This document shows positions 54,815 to 63,218 of a stretch of DNA of 64,000 nucleotides, piece after piece. This stretch comes from Thioalkalivibrio versutus (GTDB lineage: Bacteria; Pseudomonadota; Gammaproteobacteria; Ectothiorhodospirales; Ectothiorhodospiraceae): assembly GCF_001999325.1 (NCBI RefSeq), contig NZ_MVAR01000015.1:128687-192686 (forward strand), read 5' to 3'. Under the pieces are notes generated by a model. It had not been told where the DNA came from and did not search any database. It worked only from the letters and a program-made list of their open reading frames with translations. Positions within the stretch are counted from its first letter, which is position 1. Every line of letters begins with the position of its first letter. The position numbers and the translations under genes are program-made.

Positions 54815-56950
54815 CTACTGGCAAGTAGTGGGTGCGGCGAAGAGGGCCTCGTTCTCCAGCAGGGTATGCAGTGGCGCCGGCTGGCCGAACAGGAAGCCCT
54901 GAATCATCGGGCACTCCAGGTCGCGCAGATAGTCGCGGTGGGCCTCGGTCTCGACCCCCTCGGCCACGATGTTCATCTGCAACCCGCGGGCCATGGAGAT
55001 GATCGCGTTGACGATGCAGGCCTCGTCCTCGCGGCAGATCGTATGGGTAAAGCTGCGGTCGATCTTGAGCGTGTGAATCGGCAGCTTCTGCAGGTAGCTT
55101 AGCGACGAATAGCCGGTGCCGAAGTCATCTACCGCGATCTGCACGCCGGCGGCCCCTAGACGGTTCAGCTTGTGCACCGTGTCCGGGGTGTCGCTCATCA
55201 GCAGGTTCTCGGTGATCTCGACCTCCAGCAGGTCGGGCGGGAAGCCCGTCTCGCCCAGAATGCCGAGGAAATCCTCCACGAAGTCGTCACGCTCGACCAG
55301 CACGGGCGACAGGTTCACCGCCAGTCGCAGTTCCGGGTAGCCGTCGCGGCTGTGGCGCTGCATTTCGCGGATGGCGGTGCGCAGGGTCAGACGGTCGAGG
55401 TCCACAATCAGGCGGGTCTCCTCGGCGACCGGGATGAACTCGGCCGGGCCCAGCAGCCCGAGCGTGGGGTGATCCCAGCGGATCAGGGCCTCGACGCCCA
55501 CCATATGCCCGGTTTCCGTATCCACCTGCGGCTGGTAGAGGATATGAAACTCGTCGCGCTCGAGTGCGCGGCGCATGTCCTGTTCCAGTTGCAGTCGTCG
55601 GGGCGGATGGCCGCCCATGTCCGGGCTGTACACGCGCACACCCGTCTTGCCGCTGCTCTTCTCGCGATACATTGCGATATCCGCATTCTTGATCAGGGCC
55701 TCGAGGTTGTCGCCGGCATCCGGGTAGATCGCGATGCCGATGCTGGCCCCGACGAACAGCTCCTGGTCGCCGATCTTGAACGGGGCCTGCAGGCTTTCCA
55801 GGATCTTGTCGGCTACCTGGATGGCGGCCTCGTTGCTGGCCAGTCCCGGGATCAGCAGCGTGAATTCGTCGCCGCCGAAGCGTGACAGCGTGTCGCCCTT
55901 GCGGATGCAGGCTTGCAGCCGTTGGGCGACCTCCTGCAGCAGGCGGTCGCCCACGGTGTGACCGAGGGAATCGTTGATCACCTTGAAGCGGTTCAGATCG
56001 ATGAACAGCACCGCCAGCTGGGTGCCCGAGCGCTGCGCATGCGAGATGGCTACATCCACCCGGTCGCGGAACAGGGCCCGGTTGGGCAGTCGGGTCAGGA
56101 GGTCGTGATAGGCCTGGAAGTTGATGAAGGCCTCGGATTCCTTGCGGTCGGTGATATCCCGTGCCGTGCCGTAGATCAGCGTTTCGCCGTTATCCGCGTC
56201 GTCGCTGTTGCTGGACGGCCATACCGCGACCTCGAAGAAGCGGCGGCTGCGCGAAGGCGTGCCGGGCTGCAGGGCCAGTTCCACCGAGCGGATGTGGGGG
56301 TGCTGGCTGGCGGCCTGTTCGAAGAAATATTCCGCCTTGTCGCGATCCTCGGGTTCGACGAGGTCGAACACCGAGCGGTCGATCAAGTCGCGGCGGGCAT
56401 AGCCCAGTAACTCGTGTACACGTGAATTGACGAAACGGAAGCGATGGTCGGCGCCGAGAACGAAGACAATATCCGGGGAGTTATTGACGATCACCCGGTG
56501 CAGGCGCTCGGACTTCTCCAGGCGGGCCCGCATGGTCCGATTGGCGTCCTCCAGCGCCTTGTGGTGCAGGGCATTGCGGACGGTGGCCAGTAACTCGGCG
56601 GGTTCGTAGGGCTTTTTCAGATAGTCGTGGGCGCCCTCGCGCAGCGCCCCGGCGACATCCTCCACCGTGCTGTTGCCACTGACGACCACGGTGAGGGTCT
56701 CGAGCCCGGCGGCCTGCATGAAGCGCAGCACGTCCAGTCCGTTGAGTTCCGGCATGGTGAGGTCGAGCAGCAGCAGGTCGTAGTGCTTTTCGCGCAGGGC
56801 CTCGATGGCCGCGCCACCCCCCGCGGCCGTCCGCACGGGGTAGCCCTGAATGGTCAGGAGTCCGCGCAGGCTCTCGAGCAGGCCGGGATCGTCATCGGCA
56901 ATGAGGATTCTGACGGACTGCGGGTCGATCGGCGCGTCGCGTTCGGGCAT
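54815..56950 (-). CDS. Response regulator with REC-PAS-GGDEF-EAL domains
   Basis: The 711-residue c-di-GMP enzyme has a receiver domain (about 13-125, phospho-Asp in LLLLDLTMPELNG), a PAS domain (about 150-270), a GGDEF domain with intact FGGDEF (about 285-440) and an EAL domain (about 460-700, VEALIRW, VDDFGTGYSSLSYLQKLPI). All motifs look intact, so cyclase and phosphodiesterase activities are both possible. It lies 24 bases after the sensor-kinase gene on the same strand, making a likely pair. Confidence 0.93.
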   Translation of the reverse strand: MPERDAPIDPQSVRILIADDDPGLLESLRGLLTIQGYPVRTAAGGGAAIEALREKHYDLLLLDLTMPELNGLDVLRFMQAAGLETLTVVVSGNSTVEDVAGALREGAHDYLKKPYEPAELLATVRNALHHKALEDANRTMRARLEKSERLHRVIVNNSPDIVFVLGADHRFRFVNSRVHELLGYARRDLIDRSVFDLVEPEDRDKAEYFFEQAASQHPHIRSVELALQPGTPSRSRRFFEVAVWPSSNSDDADNGETLIYGTARDITDRKESEAFINFQAYHDLLTRLPNRALFRDRVDVAISHAQRSGTQLAVLFIDLNRFKVINDSLGHTVGDRLLQEVAQRLQACIRKGDTLSRFGGDEFTLLIPGLASNEAAIQVADKILESLQAPFKIGDQELFVGASIGIAIYPDAGDNLEALIKNADIAMYREKSSGKTGVRVYSPDMGGHPPRRLQLEQDMRRALERDEFHILYQPQVDTETGHMVGVEALIRWDHPTLGLLGPAEFIPVAEETRLIVDLDRLTLRTAIREMQRHSRDGYPELRLAVNLSPVLVERDDFVEDFLGILGETGFPPDLLEVEITENLLMSDTPDTVHKLNRLGAAGVQIAVDDFGTGYSSLSYLQKLPIHTLKIDRSFTHTICREDEACIVNAIISMARGLQMNIVAEGVETEAHRDYLRDLECPMIQGFLFGQPAPLHTLLENEALFAAPTTCQ

Positions 56951-56974
56951 CGGGGTCTCGTGGTCAGTAGCGAA

Positions 56975-59104
56975 TCATGGTCGCGTCGTCCCTGATGCGC
57001 TCGCCAACCACCGTGATGCGTGGGGCAGTGCGATTTCGAAGCGCGTCCCTGCGCTCCCGCTGGTGAATGAGAGTCCCGCACCGATCTCCTCGGTCAGGCG
57101 CTTGACGATGCTGAGCCCGAGCCCGGCATGGCCTGTGCCTTTGGTCGATGTCACAGGCGCGAATGCCGCGGCCTGGACCTCGGCAGGGAGCCCGGGCCCC
57201 TTGTCCTCTACCGACAGGGGCACAACCCTGCGGCCGTTCACGGTGGTTGGGGCACGGGTGGCGATGGTGATCTCCCCGCCGGATGCCTGGGCCTCGGCCG
57301 CGTTCTTCAGAAGATTGATGAGGATTTGCCGCAGGTGATCCGCGGGGGCCGACAGCGGCGGATCGGAGGGAGTCAGATCCAGGTGCAGGCGGACCCCCCG
57401 TGTCCGACAGAGTGAGCCGTCCACGATATCGGCGACCTGGCGGACCAGTGCATTCAGCGAGGCCGGTCCGGTCTCCTCGTTCCCGGCAGCCTGCGGATCG
57501 CGCAGGCGCAGCAGGATGCGCCCGACCCGGTCGATTTCCTCCTTGATGAGGCCCAGCTCGTGGCGCGCTTCGTGTTCTTCGCCGAGCTTGTGGTTCAACA
57601 CGCCCAGGTAGTTCTGGATGATGCTGAGCGGGTTTCCGGCCTCGTGCACCGTGTCGCGGATGCGCTGCTCGGTGGCGCCGTCCGGGGCATCCGCCGGCTC
57701 GGGTGTGGCGACCAGCGCCCGGGCGATCTCGCGTGCGAGGGAGCCGATAAAGTCCGAGCGGGCCTCCAGGGCCTGCGCCTGACTGCGCGCAAGGCCCAGG
57801 ATCAGCACCCCCGCGGGTTCCTGGCCGTCGGCGAGCAGCGGAAAGCTCCACAGGATTTCGGCTTCGCAGAGCCGGAACAGTTGCTGGTCGATCACGGGCA
57901 AGCCGGCGGCGTTCTCTTCCTCGTGGAGCTGAATCTCGCGATCCAGCAGCGTATCGGTCACCAGGCTGCGCCCGGGTAGCAGCGGCAGGGTGAAATCGGG
58001 GGTCTCGTCGTCCTCCACCCAGGCGGCGACGGACTGGTGATCCGGGTCGATCAGAAACAGCAGGCTGTGGTCTATGCCCAGCGTCAGGTACAGGGTGCGG
58101 CGCGCGGCGGTGCAACGCTCCTGCAGGTCGGTCGCCCTGGCCAGCTCGCCATTCATGCGTTCCAGCTCGGTCAGATCACGGACGCGGGCGGCCAGTGCGC
58201 GCTCCGCCGCGTGATCGATCTCCTCCGGCTTTTGATCCGCCGTGGTCCGGGTCGCGCCCAGATCGATTTCCAGTGATCCGGCAATTCGCCGCACATCCTC
58301 GGCCACGCGCCCGCGCAATTCGCGGGTCAATCCCTCGTTGAGGCCGAAAAGCGTATCCGCCGCGGCCAGGGCGGTCTCGTTGCACCCAGCCGCGGAATCC
58401 TGTGTGCCTGCGCCCGGCAGACAGCCCATTGCATGCGACAGGTTGACCAGCTTGACCAGGTGATGGGCGTCGCGCACGCGCTCGGCCGGTTCCAGGTGGT
58501 AGCGAACGGCATCGGCCAAGAACGGGCCCAGCCCCCAGGCCTCGAGGCATTCGCCGCCCAGTTCCCCGTAGTGTTGACTGTAGGTTGTGCGTTCGGTCTC
58601 GATCAGGTGGGGGTCGTCTTCGGCGGTCTGCAGGATGGGCCAGTAATGCCCCTCGTCACTGACCAGCCGGACCAGGCGCCCGATGTCGATCAGCAGCCCG
58701 GCGAGATAGGCCTCCTCGGGCCGCGGATAGCGGGTGAGGGTGGCGAGGACCTGTGCCAGGTTGGCGGTGGTCAGCGCCCGTTGCCAGATGGTGCGCAGGT
58801 AGCCGCGATGGCGTGGGCCGAACTCGCCGAACAACTGCTGGATCGACGCGGTCAGGGCCAGGCTGCGCACGGTATCCAGGCCCAGGCTGAACAGGGCGCG
58901 GTCGATGGTGCGGCAGGTGGAGCCGCGATAGTAGAAGGGCGAGTTGGCCGCCTGCAGCAGGCGGCTGGACATGCCCGCGTCCTGCATGATCGCCCGGGCC
59001 AGGGACTGGAAATCGGCCTCGTTGGCCTGGGTGGCGTCGAGCACCGGGATGAGCGCCTGGGGCAGGCTCGGTAGACCGTCCGTTGCCGTATTGACGCTCG
59101 TCAT
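56975..59104 (-). CDS. Sensor histidine kinase with HDOD and GAF-like domains
   Basis: The 709-residue protein starts with an HDOD domain (about 10-215, SLPQALIPVLDATQANEADF). A GAF-like region (about 300-460) contains LPLLPGRSLVTDTLLDREIQ. The dimerisation/H box is DTVHEAGNPLSIIQNYLG near 480, and the ATPase domain has NLLKNAAEAQ, DKGPGLP and GLGLSIVKRL. No membrane helix is visible, so it is cytoplasmic. GGGGAG lies 5 bases before ATG 59104. It should phosphorylate the adjacent response regulator. Confidence 0.9.
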   Translation of the reverse strand: MTSVNTATDGLPSLPQALIPVLDATQANEADFQSLARAIMQDAGMSSRLLQAANSPFYYRGSTCRTIDRALFSLGLDTVRSLALTASIQQLFGEFGPRHRGYLRTIWQRALTTANLAQVLATLTRYPRPEEAYLAGLLIDIGRLVRLVSDEGHYWPILQTAEDDPHLIETERTTYSQHYGELGGECLEAWGLGPFLADAVRYHLEPAERVRDAHHLVKLVNLSHAMGCLPGAGTQDSAAGCNETALAAADTLFGLNEGLTRELRGRVAEDVRRIAGSLEIDLGATRTTADQKPEEIDHAAERALAARVRDLTELERMNGELARATDLQERCTAARRTLYLTLGIDHSLLFLIDPDHQSVAAWVEDDETPDFTLPLLPGRSLVTDTLLDREIQLHEEENAAGLPVIDQQLFRLCEAEILWSFPLLADGQEPAGVLILGLARSQAQALEARSDFIGSLAREIARALVATPEPADAPDGATEQRIRDTVHEAGNPLSIIQNYLGVLNHKLGEEHEARHELGLIKEEIDRVGRILLRLRDPQAAGNEETGPASLNALVRQVADIVDGSLCRTRGVRLHLDLTPSDPPLSAPADHLRQILINLLKNAAEAQASGGEITIATRAPTTVNGRRVVPLSVEDKGPGLPAEVQAAAFAPVTSTKGTGHAGLGLSIVKRLTEEIGAGLSFTSGSAGTRFEIALPHASRWLASASGTTRP

Positions 59105-59312
59105 GCTGCTCCCCGGTCGCGTGCAGTCGGCCTGCCGCGCCTTTTGCCCTGTGTGCGTGTCCGGAACCGAAAGTCTGATGCAGTCTGCCGGATCACCACT
59201 GGTTCCTGACTATACTGAGTGGTATTGCCCCGCGCCACCGAATGGGGTAGACCGACCGTGAGTTCGCCGTCATTCTTTCCCCATGCCGATGAGTGCCATG
59301 CAGGAAGCCGCG

Positions 59313-60752
59313 ATGTCCGGTCACAGCGCCTTGACGGATACCCGTTCCGGGGTCGCCACGCGCCCGCGGGTCCTTGTCGTGGCCAGCGGCAAGGGCGGGG
59401 TGGGCAAGTCCAGCATCGCGGTGAACCTGGGGATCACGCTGGCGCGGCGCGGGCGGCGGGTCGGCATCCTGGATGGGGATACCGGCCTCGCCAATGTGAA
59501 CATACTGCTGGGGTTGCGCCCGGAACAGGGCCTGGCGGAGGTCCTGGCGGGCGAATGTGGAATCCGCGATATCCTGCTGGAAGGGCCGCACGGCCTGAAG
59601 ATCATCCCCGGTGCCAGTGGTATTCGCGAATATGCGGAGCTCTCCGGGGCGCATCAGCAGCGGCTGGTGGAGGAACTGGCGAACATCGAGACGGATTTCG
59701 ACGACCTGCTGCTGGATACCGCCGCGGGCATCGGTGATACCACGCTCGATTTCCTCGCGGCCGGGCACCAGGTCCTGCTGGCGCTGACGCCGGAACCGAC
59801 CTCGCTGACCGATGCGTTCTCCCTGCTCAAGCTGGCGTTGCGGCGTCAGGCGCTGGACGTCCGCGTGATCGTGAACATGGTGGCGGATGTCGCCGAGGCC
59901 CGCAGCGTCTTCCAGCGGTTTTCCAATGCCGTCGAGAAATACCTGCATACCCGGGTCGAATTTCTCGGCTTCGTCCAGCGCGACGAAAGCCTCCGCTCGG
60001 CCGTCACATTGCAGCACCCGGTCGCCCTGTTCGCCGAGAATGACCCCTCGGCGCGTCCGTTCCAGCGCCTGGCGAATGCCCTGGAAGACAGCCTTCCGCA
60101 TGAAGACGCGCCAGCATTCAGCCTTTTCTGGTGGCGTCGTCTGCAGCTGGAGAGTCCGGCTGCGCATACGCCGTTGGAGGATGCCCGTCCACAAGCCCCG
60201 GCGCTCGCTACGGAGCCGCCCCCGGTCGACCATGCCTCGGACGGCTCGGACGGCTTGGGCAGCGAAGAGGGTGTGCTCGGGCGCTTGCGCGCGGCGTTCG
60301 ACGCGGCCCTGGAGGCCTCCGAGCCCGAGGCCCTGGCGGTTGAATTGGACGCCATGCACGAACAGTACCGGGCGCGAACGGGCCGCGCTGCGATCGATCT
60401 GATGGCACTGGTGGACGCGCTACAGGCGGACCCGGAGGGCCATGCCGGGTTGCTGGGCCGTTTGCGTGCGCGGCTTGCGCCCGCGATGGACGACCCCAGG
60501 GACGTAGCGGCTCCGGCGACCGTGCAAGCCGAGGACGGTCGACGCCCCGGGGCTGACCGTCCTCCGCCCGATTTCGGCTGGAAGGGTCGGGACGAGTCGG
60601 CCGCCAGGCCCGCTCGGGCGGGCTCCGCATCTCGTGTGCAGGCAACCGCCTACGACGCAGCCCGTTTTGGCCCCCAGGAGGCGCTACTCGAGCGACTGCG
60701 TCAGGGGGACGATGACGCGCCGACCCTCGCGGAGTTCCTGCGCCGGATGTGA
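59313..60752 (+). CDS. FleN/FlhG-like MinD-family ATPase with long C-terminal extension
   Basis: The 479-residue protein has a P-loop ATPase domain: VASGKGGVGKSSIAVNLG (deviant Walker A), DGDTGLANVNILLGL and LLDTAAGIGDTTLDFLAAG. These match FleN/FlhG and related ParA/MinD proteins. About 200 further residues, rich in Ala, Pro, Arg and Glu, form an unusual extension ending QGDDDAPTLAEFLRRM. ATG 59313 has AGGAAG 5 bases upstream; ATG 59283 and 59289 are in frame. No flagellar genes are nearby. It is divergent from the kinase. Confidence 0.85.
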   Translation: MSGHSALTDTRSGVATRPRVLVVASGKGGVGKSSIAVNLGITLARRGRRVGILDGDTGLANVNILLGLRPEQGLAEVLAGECGIRDILLEGPHGLKIIPGASGIREYAELSGAHQQRLVEELANIETDFDDLLLDTAAGIGDTTLDFLAAGHQVLLALTPEPTSLTDAFSLLKLALRRQALDVRVIVNMVADVAEARSVFQRFSNAVEKYLHTRVEFLGFVQRDESLRSAVTLQHPVALFAENDPSARPFQRLANALEDSLPHEDAPAFSLFWWRRLQLESPAAHTPLEDARPQAPALATEPPPVDHASDGSDGLGSEEGVLGRLRAAFDAALEASEPEALAVELDAMHEQYRARTGRAAIDLMALVDALQADPEGHAGLLGRLRARLAPAMDDPRDVAAPATVQAEDGRRPGADRPPPDFGWKGRDESAARPARAGSASRVQATAYDAARFGPQEALLERLRQGDDDAPTLAEFLRRM

Positions 60753-60774
60753 GCGCCCGGTGCCTGGGTGAGGC

Positions 60775-60951
60775 CTACTTGGGTCCGAGCAGCAACCAGG
60801 CGATCAGGCCTACCAGGGGAAGAAACAGCAGGATCAGGATCCACAGTACTTTCACTATGGGGGTCGCGGGGCTTTGTGCGGTCCGCACGATCGCCCAGAT
60901 CACGATCAGCAGCCAGATCAGGCCCAGAATGCCGGTGACTTCAATGCCCAT
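60775..60951 (-). CDS. Small PLDc_N-type membrane protein
   Basis: This 58-residue protein starts [20 protein letters not shown] and ends [12 protein letters not shown], with two membrane helices joined by [15 protein letters not shown]. The pattern is the phospholipase-D nuclease N-terminal (PLDc_N) small-protein family. AAGGAG lies about 7 bases before ATG 60951. It is convergent with the FleN-like gene, 22 bases away. Confidence 0.85.
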   Translation of the reverse strand: MGIEVTGILGLIWLLIVIWAIVRTAQSPATPIVKVLWILILLFLPLVGLIAWLLLGPK

Positions 60952-61125
60952 GTAATGCTCCTTGCGAGGCTTGGCCTAGAAAGTCCAAGCGTGTCGGTTG
61001 ACGTCTCCCAAGCTGATAGCACGTGTGCCGCCCCGGCGCCAATCCGAACGGTGGGGAAATGTGCCGGGCGCCGCAAACGACTACCCTGCACCGCGATCAT
61101 CAGCGAGCTTTCGGGAAGGAGCACC

Positions 61126-61575
61126 ATGAAGATCTGGGTCGACGCGGATGCCTGCCCCGCGGTCATCAAGGAGATTCTGTTTCGTGCGGCGAAGAGGACG
61201 GGGGTTCCGGTCACGCTGGTGGCCAATCAGCCGATGCGCACGCCGCCGTCGAAGCTGATCGACTCGATCCAGGTCGGCGCCGGGTTCGACGTGGCCGACA
61301 ACGAGATTGTCCGGCGCCTTGGCGCCGGGGACCTGGTCATCACCGCGGACATCCCGCTCGCCGCGGATGTGATCGAGAACGGCGGGCAGGCGCTGAATCC
61401 CCGGGGCGAGCTCTATACTCCCGACAACATCCGCGAGCGCCTCAGCATGCGCGACTTCATGGACACGCTGCGCTCCAGTGGGGTCGAGACCGGCGGCCCG
61501 GCGGCGCTGGGCCCGCGCGACCGCCAGGCCTTCGGCAATGCCCTGGATCGCTGGCTTGCTCAGAACGTGAAATAG
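61126..61575 (+). CDS. DUF188 (YaiI/YqxD) family protein
   Basis: The 149-residue PIN-like protein starts [18 protein letters not shown] with the conserved DADACP motif. Further family motifs are [20 protein letters not shown] and [15 protein letters not shown], with LNPRGELYT. Acidic residues suggest a metal-dependent nuclease-like site. GGAAGGAG lies 5 bases before the ATG. Confidence 0.93.
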   Translation: MKIWVDADACPAVIKEILFRAAKRTGVPVTLVANQPMRTPPSKLIDSIQVGAGFDVADNEIVRRLGAGDLVITADIPLAADVIENGGQALNPRGELYTPDNIRERLSMRDFMDTLRSSGVETGGPAALGPRDRQAFGNALDRWLAQNVK

Positions 61576-62080
61576 CGTCCTCGGTCTCCCTGAGGACAAC
61601 CTATTGAGAGATCACACCTAGATGCGTAGCTGGCGGATCAGTTTCAGGGTTTCGTTGGCGAGCTGTACCCAGTCATCATCCTGCGCGGTACTCCGGAATT
61701 CCTGCGCAACGGTGATTGGATGGTCCCGGCCGGGGCTGACAGTCCCTTGTCGATATTCCTTCGGCGAGGATGGGGCGTTGTTCCAGGTCCGAGGGGCCTG
61801 GCGATGGTGGCGTGAAGCGTTCACTGGTGGGTCCGTCCTTGATCGCGGGTGGGTGTGCGATTTACCTGCCCAGGGTAACGGCGGCGATGCCATCAGCTTG
61901 AGCGCGCACCTCCGAACGAAAGCGCTCGTGAAGTTCGACGGGGCCGACGTCGCGCGAATGCATCCGGGTTTCCTTAGGCCCGTCATTCAGGGGTGAATGG
62001 GCGTGACATGGCGCAGTTTCGGTAGGCTGGAGCCGGAGAAGCGTCGGCAGTCGGCGCGAGTGCAACCGGGAGAGAAGATC
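61576..62080. other. Intergenic stretch with weak coding signal
   Basis: Between the DUF188 gene and the lipoprotein I see only one weak minus-strand frame (61618-61824). No strong promoter, terminator or repeat is evident. Confidence 0.4.
61618..61824 (-). CDS. Possible small protein, low support
   Basis: A 68-residue minus-strand frame starts at GTG 61824 and ends AQDDDWVQLANETLKLIRQL with RI. The C-terminal 30 residues look like a helical protein, while the N-terminus is basic and Pro/His-rich. There is no clear ribosome site. It may be a real small gene or noise. Confidence 0.3.
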   Translation of the reverse strand: MNASRHHRQAPRTWNNAPSSPKEYRQGTVSPGRDHPITVAQEFRSTAQDDDWVQLANETLKLIRQLRI

Positions 62081-62434
62081 GTGCTGAAAGGGATCAATGC
62101 CGTGTGGCTGGGGCTGGCCATGACCGCCGTGCTGGTGGCTTGCGAGGGCGAGCGCGTATCGCCGGTGACCCTGGAACAGCTGGCTGCATCCGCGCCGGCC
62201 TTCAATGGCGAACTGGTGGAAACCGAGGGTGTCGTGAATCGTTTTGATGATCCGGAGCACTACTGGCTGGAAGACGACGCCATCAACCGCGTGGCGGTCA
62301 AGCCCGGTTCGGCGGTGCGCGATCACCTGGGCGAGAACTTGCGGGTGGTGGGGCGCTTCTCCTACCACCCGGAAGAGGGCCGGCGGATCGAGATCGATGC
62401 GGCCGCGACCGCAGCCCTGCGGGCGTCTCCCTGA
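62081..62434 (+). CDS. Small lipoprotein with OB-like domain
   Basis: The 117-residue lipoprotein starts at GTG 62081, 7 bases after GGGAGAGA. A short signal sequence ends in lipobox LVAC (Cys about residue 22). The mature part (FNGELVETEGVVNRF, YWLEDDAINRVAV, LGENLRVVGRFSY) has the alternating strands of an OB-like barrel. No family name is recognised. It lies 53 bases before the Rieske gene. Confidence 0.75.
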   Translation: MLKGINAVWLGLAMTAVLVACEGERVSPVTLEQLAASAPAFNGELVETEGVVNRFDDPEHYWLEDDAINRVAVKPGSAVRDHLGENLRVVGRFSYHPEEGRRIEIDAAATAALRASP

Positions 62435-62487
62435 ACTGCCAGCGCAGAGGGGCGATATCGGGAATTTTCAGAAGCAAAGGAGTCGTG

Positions 62488-62814
62488 ATGACGGAATGGA
62501 TTGACGTAGCCCCGGTGGGGACCATCCAGGATGGCGATCATCGCCTGGTGGAGACAGCGGATACCGAGGTGGCGATCTTTAACCTGGGTGGTGAATATTT
62601 TGCCGTGGAGAACCTCTGTACTCACGAGGATGTGCCCATCGCGGATGGTGAGATCGGCGCCGATGACTGCATCACGTGTCCGATGCACGAAGCCCAGTTC
62701 TGCCTGCGAACCGGCGAGGTGATGGCCGCGCCTGCCGAGGAACCCCTGACCCGGTTCCCCGTGCGTGTCGAGGGCGAAATGGTTCAGGTGGGAACGCAGC
62801 CGCTGGACGCTTAA
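62488..62814 (+). CDS. Rieske-type [2Fe-2S] ferredoxin
   Basis: The 108-residue soluble Rieske protein has CTH (box 1, LCTHEDVPIADGEI) and CPMH (box 2, ITCPMHEAQFCLRTGE), giving the two Cys and two His ligands. It resembles NirD/BphF-type ferredoxins that feed oxygenases. No oxygenase is nearby. AAAGGAG precedes ATG 62488. Confidence 0.93.
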   Translation: MTEWIDVAPVGTIQDGDHRLVETADTEVAIFNLGGEYFAVENLCTHEDVPIADGEIGADDCITCPMHEAQFCLRTGEVMAAPAEEPLTRFPVRVEGEMVQVGTQPLDA

Positions 62815-62819
62815 GGAGA

Positions 62820-63085
62820 CGCGGATCGCGCGTTCGCGGTGGGGCCCCCTGTTTTCCGAGACAAGGCGCAATGCGCAGCGCCGTAGTCACTCTCCGGCCA
62901 AGCGGCGCAACGCAGGATCGGGGAGCAGGGGGCGCCAACCCCTTGAGGGACCGGCCGCCCGTGCTGGGTGGCAATGGGCCCGCTGACCGCGTTGCGGCTC
63001 CCTTATGTAGCACGGCTACACTTCGCTCACCGCGCCTTGTCATCGAGAAAAATGGACTCGAGCGCGAACGCTCGAATTGATCCGC
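62820..63085. repeat. Dispersed non-coding repeat, copy B (inverted relative to copy A)
   Basis: The reverse complement carries the same ordered blocks as copy A at about 53.9-54.1 kb: GCGCTCGAGTC, AAGGGAGCCG, GGGCCC then CAGCACGGGCGGCCG, and TCCTGCGTTGCGCC. Copy B is longer and continues with GC-rich sequence to near the Rieske stop. No gene is seen in this 404-base gap. Confidence 0.7.
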
Positions 63086-63218
63086 ATCTCCTTAACGAGC
63101 TCCCTGTCCGACGCGGAAACTGTGACGGATGCCCCACTTTGGCCGCGCCTGTACACTATAGGCGGGCTCACGTGGAACTCACGCGAGCCACCACGCGGCA
63201 ATACGAGGACACCTCACC

